From assembly GCA_910575585.1 (NCBI GenBank), contig CAJTGF010000062.1, positions 1-33,250 on the forward strand: DNA of 33,250 nt, written 5' to 3'. Below, in pieces: positions 7,452 through 16,134 of this stretch; position 1 is the stretch's first letter; the number at the start of each line of letters is the position of its first letter. A program made the translations under genes and the position numbers. The DNA comes from Clostridiaceae bacterium. Its GTDB lineage: Bacteria > Bacillota > Clostridia > Lachnospirales > Lachnospiraceae. The notes under the pieces were generated by a model. It was not told the origin of the DNA. It did not search any database and saw nothing but the letters and a program-made list of their open reading frames with translations.

Positions 7452-8801
7452 ATGATCATGCAGCAGACAAAACGATATCTATTTACCAACCAGGACTTAA
7501 CGCGGCTCATCGCTCCGCTGATCATAGAACAGATCCTGGCGGTTACCGTGGGCATGGCGGATACCATGATGGTATCCAGCGCAGGGGAGGCGGCTACGTC
7601 CGGAGTGTCCTTAGTGGATATGATCAACAACCTGATCATCAATGTGTTTGCCGCCGTGTCCACAGGAGGGGCGGTGGTGGCGTCCCAGTACCTGGGCCAT
7701 GAGGCCAGGGACAAGGCCAGGGAGTCGGCCAACCAGCTGATCCTTATTACCGGGCTTATTGCCGCAGGGATCATGGCCTTGTCCATCGCATTCCGGGGCG
7801 GTCTTTTAGGCGCGCTGTATCAGGGGGTGGAGGCAGATGTCATGAGAAACGCCTTGATCTATCTGGTAATGTCCGCTTTGTCCTACCCCTTTTTGGCGGT
7901 TTACAACTCCTGCGCGGCGCTGTTCCGGTCCATGGGAAACTCGGAGGTGTCCATGCAGGTATCTATTATCATGAACGCGGTCAATGTGGCTGGCAATGCC
8001 TTTTTTATTTTCGGCATGAAATGGGGCGTGTTCGGGGCAGCCCTGGCATCCCTCATTGCCCGGATGATCGCCTGCGTGATGCTGTTTATCCGCCTCCAGA
8101 ACAAAAAGCTTACGATCTATATTGATCCCCGGCTTTTTCGGTGGAACGGCGGCATGATCCGTAAGATCCTCCACATCGGTATTCCCGGCGGGGTGGAGAA
8201 CAGTATTTTTCAGCTGGGAAGGATCCTGGTGGTCAGCATTATCGCTACCTTCGGCACAGCCCAGATCGCTGCCAACGCCGTGGCCAATAACCTGGACAGC
8301 ATGGGCGTGCTGGCAGGCCAGGCCATGAACCTTGCCATGATCACCATCGTGGGCAGGTGCGTGGGGGCCGGGGATTATGACCAGGCGGATTACTATGTAA
8401 AAAAGATGATGAAGCTGACGTACCTGATCAACGGGATCTGCTGCGGGATGGTGTTACTTAGCCTTCCTCTTACCCTTAAGCTGTACGGGCTGTCTGCGGA
8501 AACGCTTAGGCTGGCCGCCGTTCTGGTCCTGATCCATGACGGCATCGCCATCTTGTTGTGGCCCGCGTCTTTCACCCTGCCTAATGTGTTAAGGGCGGCC
8601 AACGACGTAAAATTCCCCATGATCGTTTCCATTATGTCCATGGTGGTGTTCCGTATCGGTCTTAGCTATGTCATCGGTGTCTGGCTTGGGCTGGGAGCCG
8701 TCGGGGTGTGGATCGCCATGGTGGCGGACTGGATCGCCAGGGTCACCTGCTTTGTAGGGCGATATAAAAGCGGAAAATGGAAGGATCTGGAAGCGCTTTA
8801 A
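7452..8801 (+). CDS. MATE family multidrug/toxin efflux protein
   Basis: A 449-residue membrane protein of the MATE (MatE, NorM/DinF-like) family, which exports cationic drugs or metabolites using a sodium or proton gradient. The family signature is visible at the N-terminus (LIIEQILAVTVGMADTMMVS) and in the second half, which repeats the fold starting at IGIPGGVENSIFQLGRI. About 12 hydrophobic helices are evident, the expected number, and the length is normal. The start chosen is ATG 7452 behind a GA-rich, rather weak site (GAAGAAAG); ATG 7458 is an alternative. It stands alone between a terminator and the nrdD promoter. The substrate cannot be read from sequence. Confidence 0.9.
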   Translation: MIMQQTKRYLFTNQDLTRLIAPLIIEQILAVTVGMADTMMVSSAGEAATSGVSLVDMINNLIINVFAAVSTGGAVVASQYLGHEARDKARESANQLILITGLIAAGIMALSIAFRGGLLGALYQGVEADVMRNALIYLVMSALSYPFLAVYNSCAALFRSMGNSEVSMQVSIIMNAVNVAGNAFFIFGMKWGVFGAALASLIARMIACVMLFIRLQNKKLTIYIDPRLFRWNGGMIRKILHIGIPGGVENSIFQLGRILVVSIIATFGTAQIAANAVANNLDSMGVLAGQAMNLAMITIVGRCVGAGDYDQADYYVKKMMKLTYLINGICCGMVLLSLPLTLKLYGLSAETLRLAAVLVLIHDGIAILLWPASFTLPNVLRAANDVKFPMIVSIMSMVVFRIGLSYVIGVWLGLGAVGVWIAMVADWIARVTCFVGRYKSGKWKDLEAL

Positions 8802-8841
8802 GGCAGGAAAAGGGAAAGGGGAAATTTGTGAAACTTCCCTC

Positions 8842-8869
8842 TTGTATTTTCTGGATAATGGTATATAAT
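8842..8869 (+). promoter_or_regulatory. nrdDG promoter
   Basis: A perfect -10 TATAAT at 8864-8869 has a TTGTAT -35 at 8842-8847, 16 bp apart. The -10 overlaps the first NrdR-type box, so repressor binding would block polymerase. Confidence 0.6.
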
Positions 8870-8914
8870 ACTAGATGTAGTGTTACAGACCATGAATAAT
8901 ACAAGATATGGAGT
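8868..8914 (+). promoter_or_regulatory. Tandem NrdR boxes
   Basis: Box 1 (8868-8883, ATACTAGATGTAGTGT) matches the NrdR palindrome ACACTATATATAGTGT at 13 of 16 positions. Box 2 (8899-8914, ATACAAGATATGGAGT) matches at 11 of 16. Their starts are exactly 31 bp apart, the spacing of paired NrdR boxes on the same DNA face. Box 1 covers the end of the -10 and box 2 covers the GGAG ribosome binding site of nrdD. NrdR, an ATP/dATP-sensing repressor, is the expected regulator; its gene is not in the window. Confidence 0.7.
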
Positions 8915-8922
8915 GCAAGGCT

Positions 8923-11106
8923 ATGAACATCATAAAAAGAAGCGGTAAGGAAGTTTGCTTTGAGGCGGAGAAGATCCAGAGCGCGGTGGAGAGAGCCAAC
9001 CGGACGGTGAAGGAAGAGGAACATCTGACAAAGGCCCAGATCGCCAAGATCGTCCAGGAAGTGACGGCGAAATGCCAGGAGTTAAACAGGGCGGCCGGGG
9101 TGGAAGAGATCCAGGATATGGTGGAAGAGGAGATCATGCGCCATGACGCGTACAAAGTCGCCAACCATTATATCACATACCGCTATAAAAGGCAACTGGT
9201 CCGCAAGGCCAACAGTACGGATCAGCAGATCCTAAGCCTGATCGAGTGCAGCAACGAGGAAGTGCTCCAGGAAAATTCCAATAAGAATCCGGTGGTCAAC
9301 AGCGTACAGAGAGATTACATGGCGGGGGCAGTCAGCAAAGACATCACCAACCGCCTTTTGCTTCCCCCGGAGGTGGTCCAGGCCCATGAGGAGGGGATCA
9401 TTCATTTTCATGACGCGGATTACTTTGCCCAGCACATGCACAACTGCGATCTGGTGAATCTGGATGATATGCTGCAAAACGGCACGGTCATCAGCGACAC
9501 TCTGATCGAAAAGCCCCACAGCTTTTCCACGGCCTGCAACATCGCTACCCAGATCATCGCCCAGGTGGCGTCCTCCCAGTACGGCGGCCAGAGCATTTCC
9601 CTGACCCATCTGGCTCCTTTTGTGGATGTGAGCCGTCAGAAGATCGTTCTGGAAGTGCAGGAGGAGATGAAGGAACTGGGATGCGAGTGTACCAGGGACC
9701 AGATGGAGGCCATTGTGGAGAAGCGGCTTCGGGACGAGGTGAAGAAGGGGATCCAGACGATTCAGTACCAGGTCATCACCCTGATGACCACCAACGGGCA
9801 GGCGCCTTTTTTGACGGTGTTCATGTACTTAAATGAGGCGGGAGAGGATCACAGGTTAAAGCATGATCTGGCCATGATCATTGAGGAGACTCTGCGGCAG
9901 AGGATCCAGGGCGTAAAGAATGAGAAAGGGCAGTGGATCACCCCGGCATTTCCCAAGCTGATCTACGTGCTGGAGGAGGACAACATTCACCGGAACAGCC
10001 CTTACTACTATCTGACGGAGCTGGCGGCAAAGTGTACGGCCAAGAGGATGGTGCCGGACTACATTTCCGAGAAGGTCATGATGCAGAACAAGGTGGACAA
10101 AAACGGAGAGGGCCACTGCTATACCTGCATGGGCTGCCGCAGTTTTCTGACTCCCTTTGTGGATCCAGAGACGGGAAAAGGCAAGTACTACGGAAGGTTC
10201 AACCAGGGCGTGGTGACCATCAGCCTTCCGGACGTGGCCCTGTCCTCGGGAAAAGATATAGAGAGATTCTGGGAGATCTTAAACGAGAGGCTTGAACTGT
10301 GCTACCAGGCTCTTATGTGCAGGCACAGACGGCTTAAAGGGACGCTGTCGGACGTGGCGCCTATTCTGTGGCAGAACGGCGCGCTGGCCAGGCTGAAAAA
10401 GGGGGAGACCATTGACCGGCTTTTGTACGGCGGCTACTCCACCATCTCCCTGGGCTACGCGGGGCTGTATGAGTGCGTGTATTACATGACAGGCAGATCC
10501 CACACCAACTTAGAGGCCATGCCCTTTGCCCTGGAGGTAATGCAGCGGCTTAACGACGCGTGTAAAACGTGGAAGGAGAAAGAGAACATTGATTTCTCTC
10601 TGTACGGCACCCCTCTGGAGTCTACCACCTACAAATTTGCCAAGTGTCTCCAGAAGAGGTTCGGCATCATTGAGGGCGTGACGGACAAGAATTATATTAC
10701 CAACAGCTATCACATCCATGTGATGGAGGAGATCAACGCCTTTGACAAGCTGTCCATTGAGGCCAAATTCCAGGCATTGTCCCCGGGAGGGGCCATCAGT
10801 TATGTGGAGGTGCCGGATATGCAGGGCAATATTCCGGCGGTTATGGCCCTTTTAAAACATATCTACGACAATATTATGTACGCGGAGCTGAACACAAAAA
10901 GCGATTACTGCCAGTGCTGCGGCTTTGACGGGGAGATCCGCATTGTGGAGGATGACCACGGGAAGCTGGTGTGGGAGTGTCCCCAGTGCGGCAACCGCGA
11001 CCAGGACAAGATGAACGTGGCCAGAAGGACCTGCGGCTATATCGGGACCCAGTACTGGAACCAGGGCAGGACCCAGGAGATCAAGGACCGGGTGCTGCAT
11101 CTGTAA
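8923..11106 (+). CDS. nrdD: Anaerobic ribonucleoside-triphosphate reductase
   Basis: A class III ribonucleotide reductase of 727 residues that makes dNTPs from NTPs under anoxia using a glycyl radical. Residues 1 to about 95 form an ATP-cone allosteric domain (IKRSGKEVCFEAEKIQSAVE). The catalytic barrel follows, with the NGQAPF and CYTCMGCRSFLTPF segments characteristic of the family. Near the C-terminus two Cys-X2-Cys pairs (CQCCG and CPQCG) form the zinc site. The radical loop RRTCGYIG carries the predicted radical glycine at about residue 705. I chose ATG 8923 because GGAG (8910-8913) is 9 bases upstream; ATG 8908 lacks a site and sits inside the operator. It is followed by nrdG in the same transcript. 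Confidence 0.97.
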   Translation: MNIIKRSGKEVCFEAEKIQSAVERANRTVKEEEHLTKAQIAKIVQEVTAKCQELNRAAGVEEIQDMVEEEIMRHDAYKVANHYITYRYKRQLVRKANSTDQQILSLIECSNEEVLQENSNKNPVVNSVQRDYMAGAVSKDITNRLLLPPEVVQAHEEGIIHFHDADYFAQHMHNCDLVNLDDMLQNGTVISDTLIEKPHSFSTACNIATQIIAQVASSQYGGQSISLTHLAPFVDVSRQKIVLEVQEEMKELGCECTRDQMEAIVEKRLRDEVKKGIQTIQYQVITLMTTNGQAPFLTVFMYLNEAGEDHRLKHDLAMIIEETLRQRIQGVKNEKGQWITPAFPKLIYVLEEDNIHRNSPYYYLTELAAKCTAKRMVPDYISEKVMMQNKVDKNGEGHCYTCMGCRSFLTPFVDPETGKGKYYGRFNQGVVTISLPDVALSSGKDIERFWEILNERLELCYQALMCRHRRLKGTLSDVAPILWQNGALARLKKGETIDRLLYGGYSTISLGYAGLYECVYYMTGRSHTNLEAMPFALEVMQRLNDACKTWKEKENIDFSLYGTPLESTTYKFAKCLQKRFGIIEGVTDKNYITNSYHIHVMEEINAFDKLSIEAKFQALSPGGAISYVEVPDMQGNIPAVMALLKHIYDNIMYAELNTKSDYCQCCGFDGEIRIVEDDHGKLVWECPQCGNRDQDKMNVARRTCGYIGTQYWNQGRTQEIKDRVLHL

Positions 11107-11143
11107 AGGCGCGGCGGGAAGCTTTTTGAGGGAGCAAACATTT

Positions 11144-11671
11144 ATGTATTACAGCAACATTAAGAAGTGGGATATCGCCGACGGCGCAGGGGTGCGGGTG
11201 ACGCTGTTTGTGTCCGGCTGCACCAACCGCTGCCCCGGCTGTTTTCAGCCGGAGACCTGGGATTTTTGCTACGGGCAGCCTTTTACTCAGGAGACCCGGA
11301 TGGAAATCCTGAAAGCCCTTGAGCCGGAGTATATCCAGGGGCTGACCCTTTTGGGGGGAGAGCCTATGGAACTGGAGAACCAGCAAATTCTGGCAGGGCT
11401 TTTGAGGGATGTGCGGCAGGAATTTCCCCAAAAGGATATCTGGTGCTATACAGGGTTTACCTATGAGGAAGATCTGTGCCAGGGAGGACGGCGCCACGGG
11501 GATTGTACCGATGAGCTTTTGCGCATGGTGGATGTGCTGGTGGATGGAAAGTTTATTCAGGAGAAGAAAAACCTGACCCTAAGCTTTCGGGGATCGGAGA
11601 ATCAGAGAGTGATCGATATGCCAAAGACTCTTTTGGAGGGCCGGGTGGTCCTGTCTTCGTGGAACGGCTAA
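11144..11671 (+). CDS. nrdG: Anaerobic ribonucleotide reductase activating protein
   Basis: A 175-residue radical SAM activase that generates the glycyl radical on NrdD. The CxxxCxxC cluster motif is SGCTNRCPGC (Cys26, Cys30, Cys33), followed by the LLGGEP segment that contacts S-adenosylmethionine. Length is typical for NrdG. The ATG at 11144 has a GAGGGAG site 10 bases upstream; a longer frame from TTG 11126 would run over that site. It starts 37 bp after nrdD, so co-transcription and shared NrdR control are expected. Confidence 0.96.
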   Translation: MYYSNIKKWDIADGAGVRVTLFVSGCTNRCPGCFQPETWDFCYGQPFTQETRMEILKALEPEYIQGLTLLGGEPMELENQQILAGLLRDVRQEFPQKDIWCYTGFTYEEDLCQGGRRHGDCTDELLRMVDVLVDGKFIQEKKNLTLSFRGSENQRVIDMPKTLLEGRVVLSSWNG

Positions 11672-11698
11672 TGGGGCTTTTTGCCAAAGATTCCCTTA

Positions 11699-11722
11699 TA
11701 AATTCCGGGAAAATACCGATAT
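11699..11722 (+). promoter_or_regulatory. Possible sigma-D (FliA-type) promoter
   Basis: TAAA at 11699-11702 and ACCGATAT at 11715-11722 resemble the motility sigma factor consensus (TAAA ... GCCGATAT). The spacer is 12 bp, shorter than the usual 15, so this is a weak call. No convincing sigma-A promoter is seen at a sensible distance before the gene at 11818. Confidence 0.3.
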
Positions 11723-11817
11723 ATATAGTGTATTTGTGGATTGCGGGACTCTGTCTTTTCGGGTAGGGATCCTGTGACAAAAGTTAGGTATATTTTTATA
11801 CCGGAAAGGAGAGTATT

Positions 11818-12834
11818 ATGGCATTTGGCGGTATTTCATCAAATTACTACAGTACTTACAACAACTATAGCTACAGCGGCTACAACGGAGTGGACACCTG
11901 GACGGACAACGCCAACAAAGAGACCGAGAAGCTGAAAGATAGTCTTGGCATTGACAGTTCTGGCAACAAAAAGACAGACACCACGACCAAGGCCAGCAGC
12001 GCTTCCTCATTCCTTATGGGATATCAGATGGCATTGGAAGATCTGGAGGCAGTATCAAAGAAACTGCAGACAGACAGCAAGGACAATGTATTTTCCAAGC
12101 TGGACGCTGTATGGAATGACGTAGCCAACGGAAAGGCCACCAAGGACGACTTGGAGAAAGCGCTGAACGATGTTGTTTCCGCAGTAACGGATTTCGCGGA
12201 TAAGTACAATAACACGGTGTCCTACTTAAAGAAGAACACGGAGCACGGTTCCGGCGTATCCAGCCAGCTGGCTAGTTTCGAGAGAGGACTTCCCACGGAG
12301 AAGGCGTTGAAGACCATGGGCATGAGCCTGGACAAGAACGGCAATCTTCAGGTGGATGAGAAGAAACTGAAGGAAGCTCTGGTCAGCGGTGTAGGCGCGT
12401 ATATGGACGATGAAGGCAAGCTGCAGAACGGCATAACCTTTGACGAATCCGGAAAGATGCAGATTGATCCCAAGAACAGCACGCTTTTGGTAGATGACAA
12501 GGGCAACCTGACTTACACCGGCGACAGAAAGTCTTTGACCAGCGGTTCCGATTTTGTGAAGGAAAGCATAGGCGGACAGTACGGCATGGCTGACCGCATC
12601 GGAAATAAGGCCACAGCTGCTTTGGATTCCTCGATCAGCAGTATTTTGGGAAGCGACGCCCCTGAGGCGGAAGCCATCAAAGAAGCGGAAAAGAAGGATG
12701 CCGGAACGTACGGTTCCACAAAGAAGCAGTCAACGATGTCCGATTCGTTCTTACAGTTTGCCAGCTTTGCAAAGAGCGGGGCTTACAACTTAAGCAACTA
12801 TTACGCGGTAAACATGCTGAATATGCTTGTATAA
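11818..12834 (+). CDS. FliD-like (flagellar cap C-domain-like) protein
   Basis: A 338-residue protein with an excellent ribosome binding site (GGAAAGGAG, 11803-11811). The first 80 residues are low-complexity, rich in Tyr, Ser, Asn and Thr. From about residue 120 it resembles the C-terminal half of the flagellar filament cap FliD: VTDFADKYNNTVSYLKK, then KTMGMSLDKNGNLQVDEKKL, the usual 'GI..DKDGTLSLDE.KL' type segment, and later GGQYGMADRIGNKATAAL. The N-terminal FliD domain is absent, and no other flagellar gene is near. No signal peptide is seen, as in flagellar axial proteins. It may be a flagellum-exported accessory protein or a domesticated relative. Family likeness is moderately certain; the role is unknown. 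Confidence 0.6.
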   Translation: MAFGGISSNYYSTYNNYSYSGYNGVDTWTDNANKETEKLKDSLGIDSSGNKKTDTTTKASSASSFLMGYQMALEDLEAVSKKLQTDSKDNVFSKLDAVWNDVANGKATKDDLEKALNDVVSAVTDFADKYNNTVSYLKKNTEHGSGVSSQLASFERGLPTEKALKTMGMSLDKNGNLQVDEKKLKEALVSGVGAYMDDEGKLQNGITFDESGKMQIDPKNSTLLVDDKGNLTYTGDRKSLTSGSDFVKESIGGQYGMADRIGNKATAALDSSISSILGSDAPEAEAIKEAEKKDAGTYGSTKKQSTMSDSFLQFASFAKSGAYNLSNYYAVNMLNMLV

Positions 12835-12856
12835 TCTTTTCGATAGTTAAAAACGG

Positions 12857-12883
12857 AGGCACAGCTTTAAGCTGTGCCTTTTG
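12857..12883. terminator. Bidirectional terminator between convergent genes
   Basis: AGGCACAGCTT pairs with AAGCTGTGCCT around a minimal loop. On the plus strand it is followed by TTTTG, on the minus strand by CCGTTTTT. It ends the FliD-like gene on one side and the GGDEF/EAL gene on the other. The TAA stop of the minus-strand gene (12867-12869) lies in the centre of the hairpin. Confidence 0.85.
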
Positions 12884-15857
12884 ATGTCTTCATATCCGGA
12901 TCCGATTTATAAAATTGATTGGAATTTAACAGTTTTTCTTTCTGCACCCGGGAGATGGTATCTGTGATATCTTTTATGAACACGTAAAACAGCCGGTGCT
13001 CTTCCCCCCACTGGGAGCCTTCCAGATGGCCGTAGTCATCAATCCATCGTATCTGTCCGTCTTTTCTAAGGATGCGGTATTGGACGCAGTCCACACGTTT
13101 GGCGGATTGCCGGATCTGATCTTCGATCTCCCACTGCACGCGTTCCAAATCCTCCGGATGCACCAGCCCTTTAAAAGAACCGCCTACGGCATCCATAAAT
13201 TCATCCATGGTGTCGCAGCCGAAGATGGTCATGACAGCCGGGTTGGCGTAGAGGATTTGCTGCTCATTCACAGCCCGGTAGATAAGGAATCCGTCGGACA
13301 TGCTGGCCAGGGACTCTGCCATGTGCAGGCGGCGGCGGTCTTCCTCCTCCTTTATGATGGCGTCAATGCTCCGTATGGTGAGAACGGCGGTCTTTGGCAG
13401 TCCGTCTTCCCGCTCGCTGACGGTGATGCTGGTAAGGCACCACTCCTTGTCGATCCCCTTGTCCTTGGCGCTCCTGCGGTAACGGTATTCCGTTGAATCC
13501 TGGGTCAGCAGGGTGGCCTTAAGGTTTTCCAGGGACAGGAACCGTCGGATATTCTCCTCGTCCATCCGCAAAATCTTTCCGGTGGCAAAATGCCGGTTGA
13601 TGACCGCCTCATAATTGCCCCGCTCCATGATGCCGCTGGCGTCCGGGTAGATCATCCTGCAGTAGTTGTCCCTTAAATGGATAAAATAGACTTCCCGGTA
13701 TGCCAGGAGCATGCTGTTGAGGGCTCCCTCGTGGATCTGCATGTGGGTCACATCCCGCATAAGGCAGGCCACGTAGCCGTATCGGTGCTGGTAAAGGGTC
13801 AGCTGCAGGTAGTGGCTGGAAATGGAACTGTAGGCGTAATGGGTTACGGTCTCTCCCAAAAACGCCGCCTGGTACGCCTTGGCCAGCAGCACCTTCCGAT
13901 CATCCCCAAAGACTTTTAAGATCAGGTGGCGCAGCTGCGCGCGGTCGCCGCCGCAGTTTTTTTCCATCTCCTGATTGATGTAGATGATCTCATAATCGAA
14001 GGGGCGGCCAAGAGGGTCCAAAAGGATCCTGGACAGGCCGTACCCGCAGGGGAGATTGCCGTAATGCAGCTCCAGATCGTGGTGTTCCTGACCGGTAAGA
14101 TCAGAGACTTTCTGCTGGGGCATCTTTTCAGGGACCATCCTTTGGCGGAACGAGGTGATATCCACAAGAGAGCCGAAAAAGAGTCGGTGCCCGTCCCTCT
14201 CCCGCAGGAAGAACAGCTTGATGTATACCCACAGCGCCCTGCCGTCCATGCGCAGATAGTGGATGTATCCGTCGGAACAGCTGGGGCGGTTCTCGTAAGC
14301 CCGCTCAAAGAGGGAGAAGAGGAGGGGCCGGTCATCATCCCGTACATGGTCCCAAAGCCTTCTGGCATAACCAACGGGGCCGTTAAAATCTGCTCCGGAC
14401 AGCTGGAAATACTGTTCGTTAACCCGGGTGATCTCAATCTGATTTTCGTATACATCATAAAATGCCGCCGCGCCCAGGATATTGTTTATCATGGTGTCCG
14501 TAAACAGGTTGCCGTCCATCAGTTCCCTGGCATGGAGCGCTTCCACCTGCTTGGTATGCATGCCCCTAAGATCCAGCCGCCGCTGGTCTGCCAGAAGATC
14601 CTCGAACTCCGAAATGGGAAGCGGTTTAAAATAGTAGTATCCCTGGGCATAGCGGCAGCCCATATTCCGCATAAAGTTCTCATGATGCTGATTCTCAACG
14701 CCCTCCAGGATAATGGGAATGCCAAGGAGCCTGGCAATGTTCACAACAGATTCCAGGATACCAATGCCCTTATGTTCCTCCTCCACGCTCATATTGAGGA
14801 AATCCATGTCGATCTTCAGCACGTCAACGGCCATGCTCTTAAGCGTATTGAGAGACGAATAACCGCTGCCGAAATCGTCCATCATCACCAAAAATCCCGC
14901 TTTGCGCAGGCGTTTTACCGTGTCATTGACTTTGCTGGACTCCTCGGCGTAGGCGCTTTCCGTGATCTCGCACTTGATGTAGCGGGGAGGCACATGGCAG
15001 GAGGTGGAAAGGTGGGTCAGATAGCCGGCCACATCCATGGACAGGATATCCAGCCGGGAGATGTTGATGGAAATGGGAACGGGCCGGTACCCTTTTTCCA
15101 TCCAGCTTTGGAGCCAAGTGACAACTTTTGTCCAGATCAGCTTGTCCAGCTGGGTGATGCAGTAGTTTTTCTCCAGCACAGGGATAAAAGCCCCGGGGGA
15201 TACCACCTTCCCTTTGTGGATCCAGCGCACAAGGGCCTCGGCGCCTACGATCTTCCCGGTGGAAATGTCGCACTGGGGCTGGGCGAAAAAGGTAAATTCG
15301 TCCTTGGACAGGGCGGTCCGCACATCTGCCAGGACACGCCACTCCTGTTCCAGCGAATGTTCCATGGTCGGGTCATAGAGACGGGTCCGCCGGGAAGGGT
15401 TTCCCAAAGCGTGGGTCAGAGCCACGGTGGCCCGGTCGTACATCATCTCAGGAGAAACCGAAAGATCATCGATTTTGTACACGCCAAAAGCCGGGAGAGA
15501 GTTGGAGGCATGGCTCCACTGTTCCAGGATGGCGCGGATCTGATCCCATAGGGTTCGGATCAGATCTGTCCGAAAGGGCAGGATGATACAAAAATTATCG
15601 CCGCTAAAGTGTCCGGCGATGCCGCCATGCTGTACGGCAAAACTTTTGAGGCATCCGGCCATGGACATAAGGATCTTATCTCCGGTGTCTCTTCCGTAAA
15701 ACTTATTGATCATGCGGAAATGCTCGATATCCAGAGCAGCCATGGCGTATGCGCCTGGCTGTGTGTTTTCTAAAAATTGTCCGGCCGCATACAGGAACCC
15801 TTTCATGTCATAAAGACCTGTCAGAGGATCTTGTCTGGCAGCAGCTTTATCGTCCAT
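12867..15857 (-). CDS. GGDEF-like/EAL/multi-PAS c-di-GMP phosphodiesterase
   Basis: A 996-residue protein with no membrane segment. An N-terminal GGDEF-like domain (about 8-160) has SGDNF (85-89) where the cyclase motif should be, so it is probably inactive or regulatory. The EAL domain (about 180-425) keeps the residues needed for c-di-GMP hydrolysis: EAL 207-209, Asn265, Glu297, DDFGSGYSS 327-335, Lys348, Asp350 and EGVE 385-388. The C-terminal 500 residues hold PAS-type sensor domains, clearest at about 490-590 and 860-975 (HPEDLERVQ, RILRKDGQIRWI). The domain order is unusual because the sensors follow the EAL domain. ATG 15857 is preceded on the minus strand by GGGAGG at about 8 bases. 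The final codons form half of the terminator stem. Confidence 0.93.
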   Translation of the reverse strand: MDDKAAARQDPLTGLYDMKGFLYAAGQFLENTQPGAYAMAALDIEHFRMINKFYGRDTGDKILMSMAGCLKSFAVQHGGIAGHFSGDNFCIILPFRTDLIRTLWDQIRAILEQWSHASNSLPAFGVYKIDDLSVSPEMMYDRATVALTHALGNPSRRTRLYDPTMEHSLEQEWRVLADVRTALSKDEFTFFAQPQCDISTGKIVGAEALVRWIHKGKVVSPGAFIPVLEKNYCITQLDKLIWTKVVTWLQSWMEKGYRPVPISINISRLDILSMDVAGYLTHLSTSCHVPPRYIKCEITESAYAEESSKVNDTVKRLRKAGFLVMMDDFGSGYSSLNTLKSMAVDVLKIDMDFLNMSVEEEHKGIGILESVVNIARLLGIPIILEGVENQHHENFMRNMGCRYAQGYYYFKPLPISEFEDLLADQRRLDLRGMHTKQVEALHARELMDGNLFTDTMINNILGAAAFYDVYENQIEITRVNEQYFQLSGADFNGPVGYARRLWDHVRDDDRPLLFSLFERAYENRPSCSDGYIHYLRMDGRALWVYIKLFFLRERDGHRLFFGSLVDITSFRQRMVPEKMPQQKVSDLTGQEHHDLELHYGNLPCGYGLSRILLDPLGRPFDYEIIYINQEMEKNCGGDRAQLRHLILKVFGDDRKVLLAKAYQAAFLGETVTHYAYSSISSHYLQLTLYQHRYGYVACLMRDVTHMQIHEGALNSMLLAYREVYFIHLRDNYCRMIYPDASGIMERGNYEAVINRHFATGKILRMDEENIRRFLSLENLKATLLTQDSTEYRYRRSAKDKGIDKEWCLTSITVSEREDGLPKTAVLTIRSIDAIIKEEEDRRRLHMAESLASMSDGFLIYRAVNEQQILYANPAVMTIFGCDTMDEFMDAVGGSFKGLVHPEDLERVQWEIEDQIRQSAKRVDCVQYRILRKDGQIRWIDDYGHLEGSQWGEEHRLFYVFIKDITDTISRVQKEKLLNSNQFYKSDPDMKTSKGTA

Positions 15858-15896
15858 CGGTAATACCTCCCAAGATATATGGATCTTATGGAAATT

Positions 15897-15925
15897 AGTA
15901 TACTATTTTCCGGTAACAAAATCAA
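15897..15925 (-). promoter_or_regulatory. Sigma-A promoter of the GGDEF/EAL gene
   Basis: Reading the minus strand, TTGATT (15920-15925) and TATACT (15897-15902) are separated by exactly 17 bp. The -10 lies 39 bp before the start codon at 15857. Confidence 0.7.
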
Positions 15926-15975
15926 CCGCCAGTACATGTATGGGGCCATGTTCCCCAGGAATCAGTGATCCTTTC

Positions 15976-16119
15976 GTTACTGTTTACAGGTACTCTGTGA
16001 ACGTAACCGCATATGCTCATTTAAAATCGTCTGCGGCGATGGGGCATGTGTTTGCCCCCCGTAACGATACTGGACCATGACGAATCAGCGGAGTGATTAG
16101 CCATGGTGTGAACAGTAAC
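15976..16119. repeat. 144-bp palindromic MITE-like element
   Basis: Terminal inverted repeats GTTACTGTTTACA (15976-15988) and TGTGAACAGTAAC (16107-16119) match at 12 of 13 positions. The interior contains several further hairpins: GGGGCA with TGCCCC, a nested CCATG/CATGG with AATCA/TGATT, and a secondary pairing of the left end with GTGAACGTAAC. No open frame. A non-autonomous transposon or a structured RNA are both possible; no target duplication is clear. Confidence 0.55.
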
Positions 16120-16134
16120 CTCCTTTCATAGAAA

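Noticed and set aside
8821-8845. Possible terminator after the MATE gene (GGGAAATT/AACTTCCC)
   Set aside because: The stem has a mismatch and is not followed by a clear T-run.
11774-11802. GTGACA-17-TATACC as a sigma-A promoter of the FliD-like gene
   Set aside because: Transcription would start inside the ribosome binding site of the gene.
13926-15551. Long plus-strand open frame (541 residues)
   Set aside because: It lies wholly antisense to the well-supported GGDEF/EAL/PAS gene, has no family features and is rich in His, Gly and Pro as expected for an antisense shadow.
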